In this document: one piece after another, positions 38,801-52,500 of the stretch | Layout: each line of letters opens with the position of its first letter | Position numbering within the stretch: position 1 is the stretch's first letter | Source: Ustulina deusta | Lineage: Eukaryota > Ascomycota > Sordariomycetes > Xylariales > Xylariaceae | Reading direction: 5' to 3' | Length of the DNA stretch: 64,000 bases | Assembly (NCBI GenBank): GCA_023159155.1 | Contig: JAJNNX010000009.1 | Coordinates: 496,001 to 560,000 of the forward strand | The notes under the pieces: generated by a model | Database searches by the model: none | What the model was told of the DNA's origin: nothing | Seen by the model: only the letters and a program-made list of their open reading frames with translations | Position numbers and translations under genes: made by a program

Positions 38801-41350
38801 ATAAAAAGTTTTACTATTTAGTTTAAAAATAAAACCTATTTAATAATAAGCTTTTATTAATATATAAATTTAAAAACTTTTAAATAAATAATATTTTAAT
38901 TTATTTTAAAACTAAAAAATAGTACTAAACTTATTATAAAAAAATAATTTATTACTTATATTAAACTAAATATTAAAAAAATATTAAAAAGTTTTGTTTT
39001 AATATATTTATTATTAATTATTTAAAAATAGTTATAAAAACTAAAATAAAAATTAAAATTAATTTTATAAAAATTTAAATAATCCTAAATTAGAACTTTA
39101 ATAATTTTAAAAATATTAAATTAATCTAGTTATTTTTTAAGCTTTATAATTATATTTATATATTTATTTATTATATTAGAAATATTGCTATTTTTTTAAA
39201 TTAATTATTAAAAAAAAATAAGCTATTTATAATACGACTAAAACAAAAATAAGCTTTTAAATATATAAAACTACTAATATATAAAATATATGTTTTAGCT
39301 TTTTTTAAGCCCGGCTAACTAATATAAATAAAAATAAATATTTTATATAATATAACAAAAAAAATTATTTAGTAGTAATAAAAAAATATAACTTAAAAGC
39401 TTATAAAGTATTTTTTTAAAACAATAATATTAACTAAGCAAACTTATTTAATTTAAAACTATAAACTTTTAGTAATAGTATAAACTTTAAAATATTACTA
39501 TTTAAAGCTTTTTAAAACTAAATTTTTTATAATAACTAATTATTAAGCTTTATTATATTTTTTAAATAAATATATTAGGCCAACTTTTTATTAAACTTTA
39601 ATATTATTTTTTAATACTAACTAAAATAAAAAAATATAATAACTAATATTTTATTAAAAAAATAGCTAAACTTTTTATAATTAAAACTAAAAAAACTAAA
39701 AAAAAAATAATAGTATTAGTCCTATTTAATAAAATACTAAGTTTTATATTAACTATAGACTTTTTATTTAATACTTTTTAAAGAGCTAACTTAATAAACT
39801 TAATTAAATAAAAAAACTAGCTATAAAATTAAAAAAATAAAAACAAAAAGCTATATATACTTAAAATTACTTTAAATAGCATTATTTTTTTTGTATAGCT
39901 TTAATTCAAAAAGTTTATAAATTTCTAATTATTATATACTAAAATTAATACAAAACAATTAAAATATTAAAATAAAAATACTATTAGTTTTATTTAAAAT
40001 ATAATTATAAATAATATATATATAATTATTATAATTATAAAAAAAACAAAATATTATAAAACAAAACTTTTGGCTTTTTTTATTTATTATTTATATTAGT
40101 TATAATATAGTAATATGTAATAATAAATAATAAAAATATATTACCTAACTAATAAAATTATAATTATATATAAATATTTATAAATAAATTTAGCTATTTA
40201 ATTATAACTTTACTTAATAAAAAAATAAATATTGCAGAGTTACTAGCTATATAATATTATAAAAGTTTATATAAATTTTTTTAGTATACTAAACATATAA
40301 ATATTAAATAATATAGGACTGTTTATTTTTAAGTTTATAGTAATAATTAATAGTTTTATAAGTACTAAGCACTATTTTAGTAATATTTACTACTTTTAAA
40401 CCTAAAAAGCAATAAAATTAATTAATTCAAAACTAGACTAATAATTCTATTTTTATATTAATAAATATTAAAATAATTAAAATATTTATTTTTTTATTTT
40501 AAATTTTATATATAATTTTTTGTAATATTTATTAATTAATATATTACTATTAAAAGTAGCAATGAAAATTAAAACATAAAACTTTTTAATAATAAATATT
40601 AGTAAAACTATAATAAATTTTAATACTAAGCAATAAGCGTTCAAACTAGTTTATTACACCTAAAATATTTAAAAAATAATATATAATATAACAACTTTTA
40701 TATAAAAATAATATAAGCTATAAACTAATAAAAAAATATTTAATAGATTTTAAAATAAAAAACAAAATCTTTTTTAAAAAAAAAAGCTTTATAATATAAG
40801 CATTAATTATTAAATTAAATTTTTAATTAATTAGATTTTTTAAAATTTTAAAAAAACAAAAATTTAGCTATATTTTTAATTTGCCTAATTTTTATAAAAT
40901 AAAAAACTTATTTTATACTAACTAATTATAAAAAGCAAACAATAACTTTTTATTTTAATAAATCTAATTATTATTTTTAGCTAAAAATATTAATAATAAA
41001 ATAAAATTTAAAGTTAAATAAATCAAATAATTAAAAATAAATAAAAAAAATAAAAAACTATAATACTAAATTGCTTAAAAAAGCTATAATCCTAATAATA
41101 CTTAGTACGTAATTTAAAATTTTAAAAATATACTAATTAAGCTTAACTAATTTTATAAAACTTATAAAAAAGCCTTTAGACTTTTTATAAAATTATAAAA
41201 ATAAATATATATAGCAATAGCTAACAAATTTATAAACAATTATAAAAATAATAATAAAGCAGTACAATATAAAAAAACTATACAAACTTAATATTATTAG
41301 TAATTTTGAATTAAAACTATATTTAAACTTTTAGTTTTAAAAAAAAGTAG

Positions 41351-41587
41351 TATAATAATTAATATAGTTTTAGCAAAACTTGCAAAAACTTTAGACCTAT
41401 ATAGTAATAAAATAAAAAGTCTATATATAAACTAACCTATAACTCTATAGCTACATATACAAAGTCTATATCTATCCACTTTATAAATTCTAACTTTTTT
41501 CCTTCCTTTCTTTCTTTTTTAGCTTAAAATCTTTGTCCATAGTATTAATAAACTAGCTATGGAAGCTTTACTCGACTGATCGTAACA
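41351..41587. repeat. LTR, right end
   Basis: 237 bp. The last 60 bp, next to unmutated sequence, retain ancestral bases such as GAAGCTTTACTCGACTGATC. Confidence 0.87.
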
Positions 41588-43028
41588 GAATACAGGACAA
41601 ATTTAAAGACAATGCGGGATTGTTTCTGAACTAGGTTTCGTGGAGTCTGAGTAGTGGCGATTCATTCCGAGACTCTGGGTCACTAGCATTCATCTGTTGA
41701 AAGTTTATCTGAGGCACGTCCAAGACTCAGAGCGATATGATTTGTTTGTAACTGGCAGAGGTTTTCTGTGCATGCTTTGTTTGTTCAACTGTTGTCAATC
41801 CAATACATGCGACACAAGGTATAGCCAAATAGAGCCCTGGAGGTAGACACATACTACCTTGAAAGAACAATACCTTTCCCTGTACCTACGAAGCTACAGC
41901 CTTGCCTTTGTCTACCTACAGATAATGTACCGAGTTGATGGAATTTTAAATCCCTACATACATACATAGTGTCGAAGCATTACACTACAGGAGGTATTAC
42001 AAATGCAACAGCTTCAAGTCATCGCCGGCATACAGAACTTAGAATATATGCATAGGTACCTACCTTACCTACCTACCGCAGTATGTTACATACACTACCT
42101 GTACCCTGTGCCGACATAACGGCATACCTCTCCCGCCTCATGTATACCCTATTGGCCGCTACAGATGGCGAGATAAAACCCCCTGCGAACCACGATACAT
42201 GATCTCTTATTCCGAGATACCGACAGCACTCCAGTTGTACAGACCACACCGCTAATGCGGGCGACGAGTAATGGTCGAATCCGAGAGCCCAGCAACTCGT
42301 CAATTATGCACTCTAATGCACGCCAAATGTGATGGCTCCCCGCTCGGCATCGCGGCAGGCGGGTCAAGCCCGCCAAGTCTGGACTCGCTTGGCAGCAGAA
42401 GCCCCAAAGCTTGTCTTCTGTGGCCACGCAGAAATAATAATTCATCCACACTGCTCCACTACCTACTTGAAGTACCTACACTAGATGACATCGAAGATCC
42501 AGTTGCCTGCCGGGGGGGTTTCCCAGTCACGTCGAAAGGCGATTATTAACGTGGCGTGTAACAGACAGGCATGTGCCTATCGCCAGGTCCAGGCGACGCC
42601 AAAAAAAAAAACAGGTCAACTGACATACAGTATATCTAACAAGTCAGTTCTCGAAGCAACCTGGAAAACACGCTCCCCGTGGAAGCGAATACGACAAGTT
42701 CAGCTGCCTACTGAACTAGCTGGCTGAATCGACAACTTCATTACCGGCCGACATCGGCGAGACAACACAATGGCGCCCTAAGTTAGACTACCACTTACTG
42801 AGTATGGTAAGTGGTCACGAGCACTCTATTTATCTTCTGGTTTGCGAAAATCTGCAATCCTTTGGTTGGGTTTGGTGCTGGATTTGGTCTCTACTGTAGA
42901 CTCTATCATATCTAGTCTACCTAGGTACCTAATTAGTAGGTAATTAGATCGGGGTCGGTTATAGTAGGTATCCTTGTGTGGGCTGTCAAGTTTGTCTGTG
43001 CGTAAATGGGACCTTCTAGCGGGCCCGG
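41588..43028. other. unmutated island, no gene recognised
   Basis: Near-normal composition with TACCTACC repeats at 41880-42070 and 42915-42950. Several open frames up to 100 codons overlap on both strands between 42070 and 42730; none shows a domain, plausible splice structure or coding character, so none is called. Confidence 0.55.
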
Positions 43029-43041
43029 GTTTCGATTCCTA

Positions 43042-46000
43042 CATTAATTGATTAATTAATTGATTAATTATGTTTAACGTTGGTACGGGGTGCCATAGCA
43101 CCACATTATAAACCTTCCTAAAAGTATTAAAACGTAGTAAGCTTTATTTAGTTCTATTATAATAAGATATAATATTATAGAAGTTCTATATTAGATATAT
43201 TTTCTTTTTATAGTATTAAGTATAATACTAAATCGTGCTTTTATAAGCTTAATATATTATTGCTTGTAGTTACTACGTTCTAATCCTTTAAGCTAAAAGT
43301 TAAGTGTTTTTTTATTGGGTTACTAGGTTTGTTTAGTGTTGTTTATAGGTTCGGGCTTCTGCTTTTGCTTTATGTTAGTTTTTGTTAGAGGGCCTGCTAA
43401 GGCAAGCAGTTGTGCGGTACTACTTTTGTAGCTATTTTTAATGTTTTATATTTTTTATATATTTTTAGGATTATCTGTTTTAAAGTTTTAAAAATATATA
43501 AAAAAAAAAAAAGTTTTCCCTAGCGCTAGATTTATTTTATAAATGTAGCAATTATATTGCTTTCGCTTCTTAAAGCTTAAAAAAAAACTATTTTTAGCTT
43601 TTTTTTACTATTTTTTTTTTTGTTTAGGTTCGCTTTTTATAGTACGTTTTTTTTTATATAGTATTACTTACTTTTCGGTTGGAATAGTAAGCATATTTTA
43701 TTATAATAGCTTATAACTTAGCAGAATTTCTAAAATACTAAAAAGTTCTAGATTAGCTAAGTCTAATATTTATATATATTTATTATATTTTAAAGTTTTA
43801 TTTTATAAAATATTATAAACTAGCTATATTTTAGCTATTTTATATTATTATATTTTTTTTTTAGTTTAGGTAGTTTTAGCTAGTTAGCTATATAAGCTTT
43901 AGTAGTTTTATAGTATATTATATATTCTAGGGTTTTTTTTTTTCTCTTGCTAAAATAAAAAATATAAATATAATAGATCTTTATATTAATATAATTAAAT
44001 TTATTATAGTACTACTTATAGTTTTTATAAGCTATTATAATATTTAAGTACTAGCTTAAAGTTTTTTTAAGCAAGTATAATGTTTTAAAGTATTTATTTA
44101 GCTTATATTTAATATTAATAGCTTTAAAACTACTAAAAATATTAGTATTCTAATCTTTTAGCTAATTGTTTGCCATTTGCTTAATAGTTAACCGGTTGTT
44201 TTTTTTAAAGCTAGCTATTATAAATATTAATTCTAGGTTTAAAAAGCCTTTTTTTGCCCTAAGCTTTACTAGTTCGTCTGTTTTTTTGTTTTTTTTAATA
44301 TTATAATACCTTAAGCTCTAGTATAATATAATATTATATTGTTTTATAAGCTTATATATTTTAATAAAAACTTATTATAATATTATTAGCGCATTTTTCT
44401 AAGCGTATATTAGTATTGCTATATTATTAGTACAGAGCATAATTATAATATTAATTAAGTATTTTTATATAGCGTTTTAAAGGCCCCTAAAGGCCCCTAG
44501 TACTTCTGTATCAAATACTACGCCGCAAAGGTCTAGGTTTTTCTATCCTTTTGCTATTAATGTCTGTCCTTTATATATAGCATACCTATAGCCTAATTCT
44601 TTGCTTGTCTCCGACCTGTTAGTAAAAACTATTATATTAAAAATAAAGCGTTCAGTAAACTACTGCTTAAAAGCTTCTATTGCTATTTTTTTATTAGTAT
44701 TATTTATAAAGCTTATTTATAATTCTAAAAAAAATCTAAGCAAGTATAGCACTATTTTTTTAATATTTAGTAAAAGGCCTACTGCTATTTAAAAGCTAAT
44801 ATATGCTTACTATTGCTATTTAGTTTTTTTGTTTTATTAAATTATTTTTAGTGCTAATTTTAGCGCTAAAAAATAGGTTTTATAAACTATTTTAATTTTA
44901 AAAGCGTATCTAAGTTTAGCTTGTTCTAAAGCAATATTTACGGTTAGTATTCCGCTAGCTACAAAAAAGGCATACTTAAAAAATGTTTTCTATGCAGGTA
45001 ATACTTTTTAAGCAGCTTTTAAAAATATACGTTATATTATCTATATATAGCTTTTTAGCCTTGTACTTACTGTTTGTTAACGGTTGTTTACTATCTTGCT
45101 TACTAGTTTTTTTTTTTTTTTATACTATACCTTGTACCTATATAAAAGTACTAGCATTAGAACTAAGTTAACTATTTTTTATAGGCTGGCCGCTAGGGGG
45201 CCCCTAACTATAACTATAATAGCTCTAATATAGTTAGCTATTTTAGATCTTTTAGCTGTTCTTTTTTTAATATATTAGCAAAACTAGAGTTTCTGGTCTA
45301 GGTATATTCCTAGCTAGTGCAGGGCTAGTATTCTGTATAGTTCGGAAAGGTTAACTACTAGGGTCAGAAATATTTTTATGCTATTTTTAAAGTTAATTAT
45401 AGGGTTAGTTTAAGATCTACTACGTATAAAATATATAGCTTTTATTTTTTTAAAAATAAAAGCAATTTTGTTAGTTTGGCCGTATTCTAGAATCTTATTA
45501 ATTTATTTTTTAGTTTTACGTATACTTTATTCTAAAGTTTTTTTTATAACTAGTACTACTATATTATTAGTATATCCCTATTTATTTAAGTTATTGCTTA
45601 CTAGTTTGTATAAATATAATATATAAAATATTAGTAATACTAGGAAACCCTATAAAGTACTACAAATAATTTCCTTAAAATTTATTGCAACATTTTTAAA
45701 ATATATAATAATTGTTTGTTTTAATAAAAAGCTTTTTATTAGCTTAATAACTATAATAAGCCAGTTTTATTATATTATTTGGCTTATTAGGCGGTTTTTT
45801 AACAATATATCAAATATATTTTATATATCTAAAATAACTAGTATAGCTACTATCCTATTAGCAAAAACTAATTTAATATTATAAACTAGACTAGCTACTA
45901 GATCTATTACAAACTTTTTAAGTACTGCCCTAGCATATTATAAGCTTATTAAGCCAGCTCTAAGAACTATTTATATTATTTTTCGCGCTATAAATTGTTT

Positions 46001-49000
46001 AAAGCCTTTCTTAATATATAAAAGTAGTACAATTAATCTTTATAACTTATATAAAGCAAAATTAGTTTTACTAACTTTTAATAGCATTATTACGCTAGTT
46101 TTTTTCTAGACTTTTAAAAAAATATTAAGCTTAAAGCATTTTTTTAGTAGCTTTTGGTAGTACTTTCTAATAGTAGGCCATATTGCGGTTAAGTACCTAA
46201 CTATTATAAAGTCCTCCCCCGGGGAAATTAAGATTATTTTTATTGTATAGCTACGCGTTTTTTTTGCAGAAACAGATATATTTTAAAATAGTTACAAAAG
46301 CGTATTAGGTTTTAGGGGCTCGATATCCGGTAGGTTGTCTTATGCGTCGAATTTTTTAAAAATATTTTTAGTTAAATATTCCGCTTTTTTTTTTGCCTTA
46401 ACTATAACTTTTTTTCTATTAATAAATAGCAGTGCTTTAATATTTTTTTTTTGTTTATACTAGTTTACTACTTCTATTAAGTCCTTATTATTTTTAGTAT
46501 TATTTATTTTATTTTTTTAATACTTTATTTTTGCTTTTTTTACTATAATAAATAGCTAGCGTTAAATTATATTTATATTTTTAGTATTAAGTAATGCTTT
46601 AAATTCTACCTATATTTTGGAGCACTTAGATATCTACTATAGTAATGCTTTGCTATATTTCTTGTTTTTAGTCCCTATAGTTTTTATATATTCCAATATA
46701 AAAGTAATTAATGCTTTAGCAGCTTTTTCTACCTTATTACAGGTTATAATTTCTTTTATCTTTAGTAATATATAAGTCCGCGTACTAGTTAAGTTATATA
46801 GTTTTTTAAAATTTTTATTTTTGACTAGAATTCTAGGTATTTCTTATAAAGGTTGTACTAAGCCGTTCTATAGCAATACAATCTATAATAGCTTATAGTC
46901 TAATAAGGTTTCTAGCTTTTTTGCTACTTAGCTATTTATAAAAAGAATATTTAAAAATAGTATATCTAGCACATGTCCTGCCTAATATATTACTTTGCTT
47001 AGTTTCTTTATAAAATATATACTTGCTCTAACTAACTATTCTAAAATCTTTTATTCTTTATATAACATAGTAACGCTAGGTTCCTAGTCTAAGTATTAAA
47101 TATTTAGGTTTTCTATTACTAAGCAGTTTTTTAGTAGTTCTAGTACAATAATATAGTTTATTACTATGCTTATATTAGGTGCCCTATAATAAGTAAAAAG
47201 TCTATACTTGTTTACTTTAAGCTATATAATGTTTTAGTAATATACTAATACTTTTTTTTTTGCTATAAGGCCTTTTTATATTTTAATATATATTATTACT
47301 TTAGGTTGGTTTATTTTTTTAGTATCCTAAGTATTTACTAATCTATAGTTCTAGTATTTTTAATATATTTATATTTTTTTTTTTTATTTATTAATCTATA
47401 GTTTAATAACTATTACTATATTTATTTTTTTGTTCTAGCACTTTTATAGAAAAATAGAATAGTTATTTATACTATGCCTAATATTTTAAGCCGCTATTTT
47501 TATTGCTTGTATAGGCAGCTCTGCTATTTTTTTCTAGTTTTGTCTAGTTATAGTTCAATTTTACTTTTATTTCTATTGCCTCCCAGCTTAATAAGTTTAT
47601 TAAAAACTTATTATTAGCTTTTGGTTGGTTTTTACGTTGTCTTTTTTAATATACCTATAAGTTTTATAACACTATTTCTTATAAGGATTGTCTTTATTAG
47701 CCCTCTAATTTATAGTAGGGGTATTAGTATAACTAGCGGTATAATAGTTAGGTAAGCAGTAATAATTTTTTTTACTATTTTTTTGTTGTCCGTTTTTCTA
47801 GAGGTTGTTCCTAACGAAGTATTGCTTAAAAAAGTAGCAATTTTAGTGCTAAACTCTTTTTATAGTTATTTTGCAAACGTAAGAAAAGCTTTCTTTTTGT
47901 TGCTATTTTTTTATTGTTTTGGCTTTTTAATAACTACTACTTTTTTTTTTATTATAATAGTTATAAAAAAAAAATTCTTATTATTATAATCTTTGTTTCT
48001 TGCTTATTATATAGCTTTAAGTTTAGCTTGTAATAGTAGGATTATTTTGCTATTTATTTTATATAGTTTGCTAGAGCAGTTCTTATAGTCTATAAAGTAT
48101 AAGCTATAGTAGTTTGTATAGCATAGAAGTAATATATATATGCTATTATTTATAGGTTTGTAGGCATCTGTTTGTATGCTGCAGTTTTTATAAAAAAGTT
48201 TCCTATTGTAGTGCTTTAATATATAGTATCTTTAGCACCTAGGGTTATAATAAATAACTTAAACTTATTTTTTCTTTTTGTAAAAAAGTTCGCTAGCTAA
48301 AAATAAGCAAAATTTTTATACTAGTTCTTTAAAAACAACTATTTATATAGTATCGCCGGTCTAAAAATTAATACTTTTATAAAACATATATATATTAACT
48401 AAAGTAAAGCTTATTTATACTTTTGTTTTTATTACTACTATTTCTTAAGTAATATTTATTAAGCTTTTATTTAAATAGTTAGTTATAAAAGCTAGAACTT
48501 AAAAAACTATATATATTATTTATTTTTTAGGCAGTTTAATTATATAAACTTAAAAAGTTTGCTTAATAATTTTAATATTTTTTTTTTTTAAAAATTAATT
48601 TTATATTATTAAGTCTATCGCTTTAATAACCTAGCCTATTTTAATAAACTAAACTTTTTAAATAGCTTTAGTTAGTAGTTAGAAGCTCCGCAATAGTATA
48701 GTTCTAGCTATATAAACTATTACTTATTAAAAAACCGCCGCTTTTTTGTTTAGTCTTACTAAAACATAAATATTTTTGCAAAATTTCTAAAGCTATATTA
48801 TTATACTAACGCTATATATAAAAAATCTGCTTAATACTATAAATATTATAGATTTAAAGACTAATTTAAGTAGTAGCTTTGCTTTTTGTTTAGCTATTTC
48901 TATATATAACCTATTAGTTAATAGAATATTTATTAATATTAGTTATTTAAACGTTTTAATTAAAGCTTAAGTATTTGCTAGGCGTAGGAGCGCTATATTT

Positions 49001-49554
49001 TGCCCCCCGGATTATATGTATACTAACATATTAAAATATTAGCTTAATATTTTAACGTAATCTCGGGCTATTTATTAGTAGCTCGTTTAAGTATTGCTTT
49101 TAAATAATTAAACAAATTTGTTTAGTATTATTACTAGTATAATAGTTATTTTTTTACAAATCTTGTTTTTACGGTTAATTTTTACGTATTGCTTAATTAG
49201 TATGTCCTAAAGCAAAAGTTCTATTTTTTTGTCCTTTCTGGTTATTTTTAGTTTTAGAAGTAAATTTATAAATTATATTTTTATCTGCTTAGCTAGTTAT
49301 AGGTTAGTTTGTATTAGCGTATTAATAATTATTGCTTTTATATATATATTTTCAAATGTTATAGCAAGGCGTAATAGTATTATTAGGTCCTATATTAGTA
49401 AAGTTTTTTAGCTAGAACTAAAGATTATTACTAATTAGATCTTTAGTGTTTTGTAAAAATTAGCTAAAAAATTAGCGCTATTAGTGTTTTTGGTGTGTTG
49501 TCCGCACTACTACTAATAGTAGCTTGCGCACAGATGATAAATAGGAGGAAAGGT
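43042..49554 (-). mobile_element. Tad-like LINE (non-LTR retrotransposon), RIP-mutated
   Basis: A 6.5 kb element flanked by a perfect 13 bp duplication GTTTCGATTCCTA (43029-43041 and 49555-49567). On the minus strand the 3' end carries a short repetitive tail of ATTAATTAATC units next to 43042. Eroded coding sequence reads on the minus strand: reverse transcriptase around 45300-46100, with GFPSITNILYIIFIQ (for G.PQGSP.SP.L) and GYTNNIVVLV (for YADDIVVLV, 45549-45578), then RNase H around 44450-44640 with VFTNRSE (for YTDGS). RT followed by RNase H fits the Tad/I-like fungal LINEs. The upstream 2-3 kb should hold ORF1 and the endonuclease, but I could not read them. It is less AT-shifted than the LTR elements. 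Confidence 0.85.
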
Positions 49555-49567
49555 GTTTCGATTCCTA

Positions 49568-52500
49568 TAGCGTTGTTGATTGTCTCATTTATGGGTGCGA
49601 CATCTTCGGGCGTGGAGTATAGAGACTATAGCCTATCAGTCCGGCTATCTGCACTATCAGCACTGGATATCTTCATTTAAACTACTACCTAGGTAGGTAA
49701 GACTTAAGGTTGACCCGCGAAAATTAGGTATTTACGCTAGATAGATGTTAGCGGAATTGACATGAACACGATCAAGGCTTGACCTGGCTTGACGTGGTGC
49801 ATTGTTCCCAATGCGGACATCCCCGCCACAACGAACAGACTTAGCGAAACATCATCTGATGCTACCTCGTCATACAGTAAACAAGGTTCGCCCTTCAATT
49901 GAAAGGTACCCGTCCCCCCAGTATAGTAAACTGTTTCTCAAGTATTTTTTCTCTACCACATTTATAAACCTTCAAACAAAGAAACAGCGATTCACAATTA
50001 GTCAATCGATACTAACTTTACTGTTTATCGACTTCAAAATCCAATGTTGGGTTCATCTTTGACTGTTGCTTGAGTAGGTGTTGACTGGATACAGCGGGTT
50101 TTGCTATGGTATGCAGTTCCGGCGCACCCGGCTGCTTTGAGTGAGGATCCTCACCAGACTCACCAGACCCTCTACCAATACATACATATATACTACTACT
50201 ACTAGTAGTACTTGACAACAATCATGCCGTATTTGGGCTTGCCGAAGCATATACAAACAGCATAATCCTCGTGGAAATGGCATGCAGTAGTCGGGCGTTC
50301 GGATTGACCACGAGTCCCGACCGGGATAGGTGGATTACCCTTGTCTGCCCGCCTTTTGCCGCCTTCAGGTCTCGATACACACACGAGGAAAGCTGGGCTG
50401 CGGTGTTGTGATATGTTGTGATGAGTGCATCGAGCGGTAGGTAATTCCCTCAAGAATCATTCCGACTGACTAAGACCTCCATCTGCCCCGGGTTCCCTCA
50501 CGTGCGGAAACAATTCGTTGGGAATGTTGGTGTCTGGATCAGCGGTGTCTGACCGGCGCGCGATAGCCGAGATACGTCAGCTTTGCCCGGGACCGTAATC
50601 GATCTGTCTCTCTGAGCAGGTATCCGCTATCTACGGATAGATGGCATACAGGGATGCACGAAAAACGCCACACTCGGACCGGCGTTTCTATTGTGCGGGA
50701 TGGACCATGCTGACAAAAGATGGCCTGATGACGCTCTCAACATATGTATGTGCCAGCATGAGAAAGACAAGGGTAGGCGAGACAACGCGATCTATCGAGC
50801 TAACCTATGATAAGCCCCAGCTGCCGGCGGGAGTACCCAGGGCATTGCTACCAGAGGTTGGAAATGCATCGATCGTGCTGACGATGCTCGATGAATCCCG
50901 CCGATCTCGATGGACTCTGACCCTTGGTTATTACCATGTTGAGGTGTGTAGATGGCCGACGATCTCATGTAGAACTTGTAGACCTCACGATCCTTCCACT
51001 CGTACTAATGCCTAGTGTATTCCCCCATCATAACCTTAAAAGGATGTAGAACCGCGAAATCTTCAAGTGTGGGAACGCCGTAAATGCCGCCTGAGCAAGC
51101 ATCTCACGAACGATGCAGCAATAAGCTTACCAGCTCCCGAGGGTGCCACATCGCCGAGAGACGGTGGAAAGATTCCCATTGGATACAGTCATTGCGCAAT
51201 TTTTTTGGAACCAAGATATCTCCCCCGATACCACCAATAAAAGCATTTCGGCTACGACTTGGCATCTGGGAACAACGGTGTCGTTGATTGAGGAGGTGCG
51301 GGATTGCGTATGGACGGACATCTTTCCCAAAATACCGTATACCGAGTTGCCATTCGCTGTCACATTACATCACCTACACTACGAAACATCGATGTGAATC
51401 ATAATTGTTCCAAATATATTACCTATCATACTCTCTTGTCCCTGGGGGTTGCCATCCCCATTGCAGGCAACAGTTCATTCGTGCCACGCGAAGTGCACGG
51501 CCTTGGGAGCAGGCTTTGGGCCTACCCCGAGATTGCGAATGTCGCAAGGCCGAACCCCGGCAGACCGGTGTCAATGCCGCATAGGCCGTAGCCGGTCCAC
51601 AGAAGCCGGTACTGGAACTCGGCAGCTTGAGTAAGACTTGTCTCCTTGTGCAATTAACAATAGCTTTACAAGAGCTACTAGCAGACTGAACTGTTGTATT
51701 GTGCCCGGAATACGATATAAGGAAGGAGAAGGCGTTGTGGCAATAGCTAACCTACTAGTAGTGTCTCTCGGTCACGCAGGAGGTCGGGTTTACTCGCATC
51801 GGCAATTCCCTACCAGACGCTCCAGTGAGCACTTGAAGACTTCCGGCGAAAGCGCCGTACAGCATGCGGGTTGCCTATTGCAGAATGGTGATCACCATTC
51901 TTATCCCGCAGGAAGACGTGAAATGACACGTGGTGCATATCTCCTAAGACCTAGTATACAACAAACCGCAGGGTATTTCCTTCTACTAGTATCATCGTCA
52001 TCCTGCTCCGAAGGCCTCCCAAGCTCAGTACCTACAGTAGGTATACAGGCGAAGCGGATCCAGATGCAGCAAACCCACACCACCACCAGCATAGCCTCCA
52101 CTCCCGATCGCAGTCGATCGTTTTCATTGGCTGCCGATCGTGGTTGGTATGCCGAAGAGCTGCCAGTTGGGATATCTAAGGACCAATAATCTTCTGCGCT
52201 CGATGGTGTGCGCGGGGTGGAAGTGGTTCTGGTGCGATCAAGAAAGAATCCGGCTCTGCGATGTGGGATGATCCCAACCACCTTCCATGCAAACGAACCA
52301 GAGGACGTTGGGTCCTCGTATAATACTCCGGTGGACTGGCGGCCTTGCTAGCAATCCCAATGCAAGACCGTGAAATTCGACCGGCGATTGTTACAACGCT
52401 TGTCTGGCAGGCCACCAACCTATGGATCACTGATTGACTCCCAAACTTGCGTCGGCCCGACTGGAAGGGGCACTTGTTCGACTACGAGTGCTGGACACGC

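Larger units (their letters stand above)
35577..41587. mobile_element. LTR retrotransposon, complete, RIP-degraded
   Basis: LTRs at 35577-35810 and 41351-41587 (TGTAACGGTCAG start, GATCGTAACA end). The 5 bp flanks are GGATA (35572-35576) and GAATA (41588-41592), a target duplication with one G-to-A difference. Same family as 1-4432 (same orientation) and 29410-35427 (opposite). It retains the empty site for the TIR transposon at 40718-40719. No intact coding frame. Confidence 0.87.

Noticed and set aside
42073..42727. Overlapping 76-100 codon frames in the island
   Set aside because: Both-strand overlap, no motif, no consistent splice signals.
1..49554. CRISPR-like or bacterial features in repeats
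   Set aside because: Repeats are LTRs, TIRs and mini-satellites; introns and gene families are eukaryotic.
50202..50453. Small Cys-containing minus-strand frame, considered as a secreted peptide gene
   Set aside because: No signal peptide, no promoter context and only three cysteines near the C-terminus; not distinguishable from chance.
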